Shown here: one piece after another, positions 59,411 to 64,000 of the stretch | How positions within the stretch are numbered: the stretch's first letter is position 1 | How the letters are laid out: each line of letters begins with the position of its first letter | NCBI GenBank assembly: GCA_944386975.1 | Contig: CALXDC010000001.1 | Coordinates: forward strand, 1-64,000 | Origin: an uncultured Oscillospiraceae bacterium | GTDB taxonomy: Bacteria > Bacillota > Clostridia > Oscillospirales > Oscillospiraceae | Direction: 5' to 3' | DNA: 64,000 bases | Position numbers and translations under genes: made by a program | Notes under the pieces: generated by a model | What the model saw: the letters and a program-made list of their open reading frames with translations, nothing else | What the model was told of the DNA's origin: nothing | Databases searched by the model: none

Positions 59411-59609
59411 TGGGGAAACGGGTGATTTCAAAGAGGGGGGGTTGTGCTATATTTTTTAACAAAGGATCATATGCGGCAGGATTCGACAGACCGTTCCGGT
59501 GCCGGGAAGCCGCCGCACGGACCCCGCTTCGTTCCCGGGCGTGTCCCGGAACAAAGCCGCGGGCCGGAAGAGCTGCGTACCTCTCCGGCAGGCTGAGGAG
59601 GAGACGACC

Positions 59610-62600
59610 CTGGATAAGAAGAAAGATGGTTTTCTGGAATCAAAAATATTGACGCCCACGGCTTCCCGCAGTTTTCTTGTCCGGGAGCGGCTGATCCAGC
59701 GGCTGGACAGCGCGGAGGAGCGGCTGATCATCGTCAACGCCGGAATGGGCTATGGAAAGACCGTGCTTCTCACCCATTATGCCAAGCGCCACCCGGACCG
59801 GTGTGCCTGGTACCATCTGAGCGATACGGACAACGACATCATGGTGTTTGCCCGGTATCTCAGCAAGTCGGTGGCCAAGGTGGTGCCGGAGTTTGCCCCG
59901 GATTTCTCCCCCTACCTGGCCCTGGACCAGGACGAGTCTCTGGTGCGGAATCTGGCGCTGGAGTTCGCCGCGTGGTTCCGGGAGCTGGAGGACCGGGATC
60001 TGGATCTGGTGCTGGACGATTTTCAGGTGATTGAAAACGAGTGGATCTTCCAGTTTCTCAATATTATATTGGACTACCGGCCAGAGGGGCTGCGCCTGAT
60101 TCTTTGTATGAAGAGCGCCCCTCCGGCTTTTTGCGCCCGTTACCTGCTGGACCACAGCGCCCTGGTGCTGGGGGCGGACAGCCTGGCCTTCAACGAGGAG
60201 GAGGTGAAGCTCCTCATCGGTGCGTACACGGAGCCGGAGAATCTGGAGCAGGTGGCCCGGGCGGTGCAGACCCACATGGAGGGCTGGCCCGCCGGCATCA
60301 GCTTCGCCATTCTCTACTTCCGCCAGCGCCGCAGCCGGATGACGGAGCGGGAGATTGAGCAGGCCTGTCAGCAGAGCTATCTCCAGGACTACTTCATGCA
60401 CGAGCTTTTCCGAAAGCTCCCCTTTGAGCTGCAGCATTTTCTCACCAGCACCGCGGTGCTGGATTACCTGCGCCCCGACGTGTGCAACGCCCTGGCGGAA
60501 ATCGACAACGCCGCGGGGCAGTTGTCCTACCTGGAGCGGGAAAATCTCTTCATTCTCCGCATTTCCGGCAGCGGCCATCTCTACCGCTGTCACGGCCTTT
60601 TCCGCAATTTTCTGCTCGCCCAGCTCCAACCCGCCCGGCGGCGCCGGCTGCTGGAGCTGGCCTCCGACTTCTATCTCCGTACGCCGGACAAGGCCCAGGC
60701 GGCGGAATACGCCCTGGCCTGCGGGGACGGGGAGCGGCTGCAGAGCGCCGTGGAGGCGGCGGGCCGGGAGGCCCTGTCCCAGGGTGGACTGAACACGCTG
60801 CGCCGGTGGCTGGAGGGATTGACTGCCGCCGGAACGCCGCCCACGCCGGAGATTCTGCTGCTCCGGGGGCAGTACTGCGAGCGGACAGGGGCCTGGGAGG
60901 AGGCGCTGGGGCTGGTGGAGCAGCTGCTGCAGCAGTATCCGGGCCGGACCGGAGAGCGGTGCATGCTGGAGGGAAAGCTCCTGCTGGCCCAGATTGCCCG
61001 GGAGAGGATCTCTCTGGAGAAAAGCCTGGCCGTGGTGGAGGAGATTCTCCCCAAGTTCCGGACGGATCGGGCCGCCTACATTCCCCTGCGCCGTCAGGCC
61101 GCAGAGCTGCGGCTGCAGAATCTGCTGGATTTGCAGCAGTATGACCAGGCGCTGGCCCTGGCGCTGTCCGGGGCGGAGGAGAGCGGCCGCCGGGGAGACC
61201 GGGAGGCGCTGATCTGGAACCGGGAGATGGCGGTGATCTGCTTTTTCAGAATGGGGGACTACCGCAAGGCCCTCCAGATGTATGTGATGCTGCGCAGCGG
61301 CGGCGGAGGAGCCGCGGCGGCGCCCTGCTATCACCTCTATCTGGCGGTGAGCGGCCGGGCGGGACAGGCGTTGTGTCAGCTGAACCACACCCTGGAGGAG
61401 CTGCCGGAGGGGATCTCCCGCCGGGACGTGGAAAATCTGCTGCTGCTTCAGACGCTGATGGTGGAGCTGGCGGTGTTGTCCGGCAGCCCGCTGCCCGGCG
61501 GGGAGCTGGGCAAGGGCTTCTGGGACAGCGAGGCGGTGTACGGGAGCCTGGGGGGCCGTGGATTTGACGATCTGGTTCACACGCTGCGCCGTGCGCTGCG
61601 GGAGGAGCCCATGAACCGCCGGGAGGAGGATGCCCTGTTCGGCCTGGAGACCGGGGAGTTCCTCACCATTCAGGACGGGGCCCGGTGGCTGACGGTGCGC
61701 CGCCTGGTTTGCCGGGGCGAGAGCGAGCGGGCCTTGGCGCTGTGCCGGCGGACCCGGCCGGAGCGGCAGCCCTGGCTGGAGGGAGACGGCGGGCGGGTCA
61801 GCGCCTTTCTGGCCTTTCTCACCCTGGAGGAGGCCCTGCTTCTCCGGGAGCGGGAGCCGGAGGAAGCCGGCGCTCTGGCGGAGTGCTGCGCCCGGTATAT
61901 GACGGAGAACCGGCTGGTCTGTCCCGGCCTCACCCCCCAGGAGTATGACGCGCTGGAGGGGCTGTTGGTCCGGCGGGGAAGCGGCCTCAACCTGCGGTCC
62001 GGCCCGGGGGACGGCGCAGCCTTGAAGGAGGCGCCCCTGCGGGTGACCGTTCACGCCTTCGGGCGCCTGCGGGTCTTCCTGCCGGACGGTCAGGAGCTCC
62101 ACTGGCGCACGCGGAAGGCGCAGGAGCTTTTTGCCTACCTCTTCCACCGGAACGGGGCCCTGGTGGACCGGGAGCGGCTGATGGACATTCTCTGGCCGCA
62201 GTCCGCCCCTTCCAACGCCACCTCCCTGCTTCATACCAGTCTCTACAACATCCGCAAGAGCCTGGCCCCCTACGGGCTGGACCAGCTGCTGCTGCGGGAG
62301 AAGAAGGGCTATCGGATGGACATGGATCTGGTGGAGTCGGACCGGAAGACGCTGGATGCCGCCTGCGCCGGGGAGGGGGAGGCGGTACCGCTCTCCACCC
62401 TCTACGAGGGGCCCTATCTGGAGGACATCGAGGCGGCCTGGGCGGAGGATAGCCGGGCCTGGTACGCGGGGGCCTTCCTGCGGCTGTGCCGGGCCCAGGC
62501 GGAGGACAGGATGGAGCGGGGCGACTTTCCCCAGGCGGCGGACTGCCTGCGGGCGGCGGCGGGCCAGGAGCCCTACGACGAGGGGCTCATTGCCCAGCTC

Positions 62601-62768
62601 ATCCGCTGCTACGCCGCCATGGGCGAGGTGAAAAACGCCATGACGGCCTATAACCGGTTGAAGGACACGTTGGCCCGGGACCTGGGCGCCGAGCCTGGGG
62701 AGGAGGTCACTCGGATTTATAAGGAATGTCTGCTCAGAAGGCTGGGCAGCGGGAGGTCGCCTGTATGA
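59610..62768 (+). CDS. MalT-like ATPase with C-terminal SARP/BTAD transcriptional activator domain
   Basis: About 1052 residues. The best supported start is CTG 59610 (LDKKKDGFLESKILTPT), 7 bases after GAGGAGGAG; a GTG at 59499 has no site, so the true start is uncertain. An STAND-type ATPase follows: Walker A NAGMGYGKTVLL (about 43-54) and LDLVLDDFQVIE. A long TPR-like region (about 370-770) precedes an OmpR-type winged helix (about 813-900; FGRLRVFLPDG, RTRKAQELFAYLFHRNGALV) and a bacterial transcriptional activator domain (BTAD, about 915-1050). In place of MalT's LuxR HTH, this protein has the SARP module. An extended -10 (TGC-TATATT, 59445-59453) lies upstream. It overlaps the next gene by ATGA. 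Confidence 0.9.
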   Translation: MDKKKDGFLESKILTPTASRSFLVRERLIQRLDSAEERLIIVNAGMGYGKTVLLTHYAKRHPDRCAWYHLSDTDNDIMVFARYLSKSVAKVVPEFAPDFSPYLALDQDESLVRNLALEFAAWFRELEDRDLDLVLDDFQVIENEWIFQFLNIILDYRPEGLRLILCMKSAPPAFCARYLLDHSALVLGADSLAFNEEEVKLLIGAYTEPENLEQVARAVQTHMEGWPAGISFAILYFRQRRSRMTEREIEQACQQSYLQDYFMHELFRKLPFELQHFLTSTAVLDYLRPDVCNALAEIDNAAGQLSYLERENLFILRISGSGHLYRCHGLFRNFLLAQLQPARRRRLLELASDFYLRTPDKAQAAEYALACGDGERLQSAVEAAGREALSQGGLNTLRRWLEGLTAAGTPPTPEILLLRGQYCERTGAWEEALGLVEQLLQQYPGRTGERCMLEGKLLLAQIARERISLEKSLAVVEEILPKFRTDRAAYIPLRRQAAELRLQNLLDLQQYDQALALALSGAEESGRRGDREALIWNREMAVICFFRMGDYRKALQMYVMLRSGGGGAAAAPCYHLYLAVSGRAGQALCQLNHTLEELPEGISRRDVENLLLLQTLMVELAVLSGSPLPGGELGKGFWDSEAVYGSLGGRGFDDLVHTLRRALREEPMNRREEDALFGLETGEFLTIQDGARWLTVRRLVCRGESERALALCRRTRPERQPWLEGDGGRVSAFLAFLTLEEALLLREREPEEAGALAECCARYMTENRLVCPGLTPQEYDALEGLLVRRGSGLNLRSGPGDGAALKEAPLRVTVHAFGRLRVFLPDGQELHWRTRKAQELFAYLFHRNGALVDRERLMDILWPQSAPSNATSLLHTSLYNIRKSLAPYGLDQLLLREKKGYRMDMDLVESDRKTLDAACAGEGEAVPLSTLYEGPYLEDIEAAWAEDSRAWYAGAFLRLCRAQAEDRMERGDFPQAADCLRAAAGQEPYDEGLIAQLIRCYAAMGEVKNAMTAYNRLKDTLARDLGAEPGEEVTRIYKECLLRRLGSGRSPV

Positions 62769-64000
62769 GAGAATACTGGGAGCCCTACGGCTCGGAGGAA
62801 CAATACTGGAGGGAGCTGTCCGCCTGGGGAGGACTTCTCCTGAGAGCACGGGAGACTGGGGAGACGGCGGCGGCCCTGGCGGCGGACAAGTGCTGGGTGC
62901 GGCTGGAGGGGCGGTCCGCCGCGGCGGCGGAGTCGGGTGTGTTTCTCCCCCTGCCCTATCTGGCGGCGGCGCTGGACCTGACGGCGCTGCAGGCCAGGCT
63001 GCTGGCCCTGGCCCTTCTGGGGGAGGCGGACGGGGACTTCACCCGCCGCTGCGCTGCCCTGACGGGGGAGGGCCTCACCCGGGAGCTGGCCCTGACCCTG
63101 GCGGGGGGCGGGGATCTGCCCGGCCCCGGCCTCCGGCGGGCTCTGGCCCCCGGGGGCGCTTTGGCCCGATATGGATTGGAGGAGGACGGGACCGCCGGTC
63201 CCGCCCGCCTTTTGCGTCCTGCCCGGCGGGTTGCCGCCTTTGTCCTGGCGGGGGCCTGGGAGGACCCGGGAATCCCAGGGCTGACCCTGCTTCCCCCGGA
63301 GACAAATCCTCCGGCGGCTCTGGCGGCCCTGGCGGAGCGGATGGCGGACTACCTCCGGCAGTCCGGCGGGGAGCGGACCAGCTTTCTCCTCCAGGGCCAG
63401 AGCGGGGCGGGACGCAGAACCCTGGCCCGGGCTCTGGCGGGGCGGCTGGGCGCCCCGCTGCTGATGGCGGATGGCCGGTTTCTCTCCGGCGAGGGGGGAG
63501 CGGCCTTCCGCCGGGACCTTCTGCGGGAGGCTCTGCTCCAGCAGTGCCCGGTGTGCCTGACGGAGCTGGACGAGGCGGCGGCCGCCCGCACCGACCGGCA
63601 GGCAGGAGACTTTCTTGCCGCCCTCCTCTGTGACACGGCGGTCTGCGGCTGCTCCCTTCTGGTCAGTGAGGAGGACTGGACCCCCGCCGGAGGTCCGGAG
63701 GGCTGGCGGGCGGTGCCGGTCAGTCTGCCCCTTCCGGAGCTGGAGGAGAGCCGGGCGCTGTGGGCAAAATTTCTGGCGGATCGCCCTCCGGCGGAGTCCC
63801 TGGACCCGGACCGGCTGGCGGGGAAGTACCGCCTGACCCCGGGGCAGATGAAAAAAGCGCTGGAGACGGCGGAATCCCTGGCCCGGTGGCAGGGCCTGCC
63901 CGGCGTGAACCGGGACTGCCTGGACCGGGGCTGCCGCAGCCAGCTGCGCCACGCCCTGGGGGACAAGGCCCGGAAGGTGGAGACAGTGTTCACCTGGGAG
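62765..64000 (+). CDS. AAA+ ATPase with degenerate first ATPase domain, N-terminal part (cut by window edge)
   Basis: The first 412 residues of a longer protein; the ATG overlaps the previous stop as ATGA. It begins MREYWEPYGSEEQYWRELSA, has a helical winged-helix-like N-terminus, then a P-loop-like segment LLQGQSGAGRRTLARALAGR (about 207-226) in which the usual Walker A lysine is arginine, and a Walker-B-like CLTELDEAAAA. The window ends at KARKVETVFTWE, the point where a second, canonical AAA+ domain starts in related proteins. This arrangement is known for AAA+ ATPases of extracellular contractile injection systems (Afp15 type) and for other COG0464 ATPases; the assignment rests on partial sequence. 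Confidence 0.75.
   Translation, partial: MREYWEPYGSEEQYWRELSAWGGLLLRARETGETAAALAADKCWVRLEGRSAAAAESGVFLPLPYLAAALDLTALQARLLALALLGEADGDFTRRCAALTGEGLTRELALTLAGGGDLPGPGLRRALAPGGALARYGLEEDGTAGPARLLRPARRVAAFVLAGAWEDPGIPGLTLLPPETNPPAALAALAERMADYLRQSGGERTSFLLQGQSGAGRRTLARALAGRLGAPLLMADGRFLSGEGGAAFRRDLLREALLQQCPVCLTELDEAAAARTDRQAGDFLAALLCDTAVCGCSLLVSEEDWTPAGGPEGWRAVPVSLPLPELEESRALWAKFLADRPPAESLDPDRLAGKYRLTPGQMKKALETAESLARWQGLPGVNRDCLDRGCRSQLRHALGDKARKVETVFTWE

Noticed and set aside
59610..62768. Call as a plain MalT/LuxR regulator
   Set aside because: There is no LuxR HTH at the C-terminus; the end is an OmpR-type winged helix followed by a BTAD domain.
59640..62849. A minus-strand open frame of more than 1000 codons opposite the SARP-type ATPase
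   Set aside because: It mirrors a real gene in GC-rich DNA, shows no known motif, is very rich in P, Q, R and G, and has no ribosome binding site or conserved domain.
1..64000. CRISPR arrays, tRNA or rRNA genes, insertion sequences
   Set aside because: Looked for regular direct repeats, cloverleaf-like segments, rRNA cores and transposase motifs; none was seen.

Overview
The window is GC-rich DNA with strong AGGAGG-type ribosome binding sites, rho-independent terminators and consensus TTGACA/TATAAT promoters. The gene content fits an anaerobic, amino-acid- and sugar-fermenting Clostridia gut bacterium of the Oscillospiraceae type (Flavonifractor, Pseudoflavonifractor or Oscillibacter-like): two-subunit iron-sulfur serine dehydratase, oxygen-sensitive 2-hydroxyacyl-CoA dehydratase proteins, RNase Y, SLH-domain surface protein, PadR and DUF2812 genes. 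The genus is inferred from content, not from a marker gene. I saw no rRNA, tRNA, CRISPR array, insertion sequence or prophage.

Layout. 1-5.9 kb, minus strand: ruvC, an unknown gene, ruvA, a P-loop kinase, four small membrane proteins, ruvB, an AAA ATPase, an SdpI-like protein and the 5' end of glmM, apparently one operon. 6-15.3 kb, minus strand: an AEC transporter, then an M20 amidohydrolase, an FMN-reductase-like protein, a lactate/malate-dehydrogenase-like protein and a 1609-residue protein that joins an HD hydrolase, helical repeats, a NadD-like nucleotidyltransferase, an acetyltransferase-like region and a phosphoribosyltransferase-like domain. 15.5-24.2 kb: rny, a VanY-type carboxypeptidase, an NSS transporter, trmO, a TIM-barrel protein, a polysaccharide deacetylase and an M48/YgjP-like metallopeptidase. 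24.2-27.2 kb: an autoregulated-looking padR with two tandem DUF2812 membrane proteins, the second preceded by a remnant of a second padR.

27.3-36.3 kb: serine dehydratase (sdaAB, sdaAA), an SLH-anchored S41 protease, an 8-oxoguanine-deaminase-like amidohydrolase, an FAD-dependent oxidoreductase, a TauE/SafE exporter and rsmA. 36.3-40.3 kb: an amino-sugar unit, nagA and a ROK kinase divergent from an N-acylglucosamine 2-epimerase, with a shared control region. 41-45.2 kb: a CoA-dehydratase activase and its dehydratase partner, split into two overlapping genes. 45.4-50.8 kb: a complete dipeptide/oligopeptide ABC transporter operon.

50.8-58 kb: a decayed fragment of a 2-oxoacid:ferredoxin oxidoreductase beta subunit, then a FadR-type GntR regulator, a TRAP transporter (P, Q, M), a two-subunit transketolase and a short-chain dehydrogenase. 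This looks like one catabolic module for an imported small acid or sugar acid, with a pair of palindromic operators in its promoter. 58-64 kb: a regulator with an N-terminal excisionase-like HTH and a C-terminal LuxR HTH, a MalT-like ATPase with a SARP/BTAD end, and the first part of an AAA+ ATPase that resembles those of extracellular contractile injection systems; the window ends inside it, so the most interesting cluster may continue beyond 64000.
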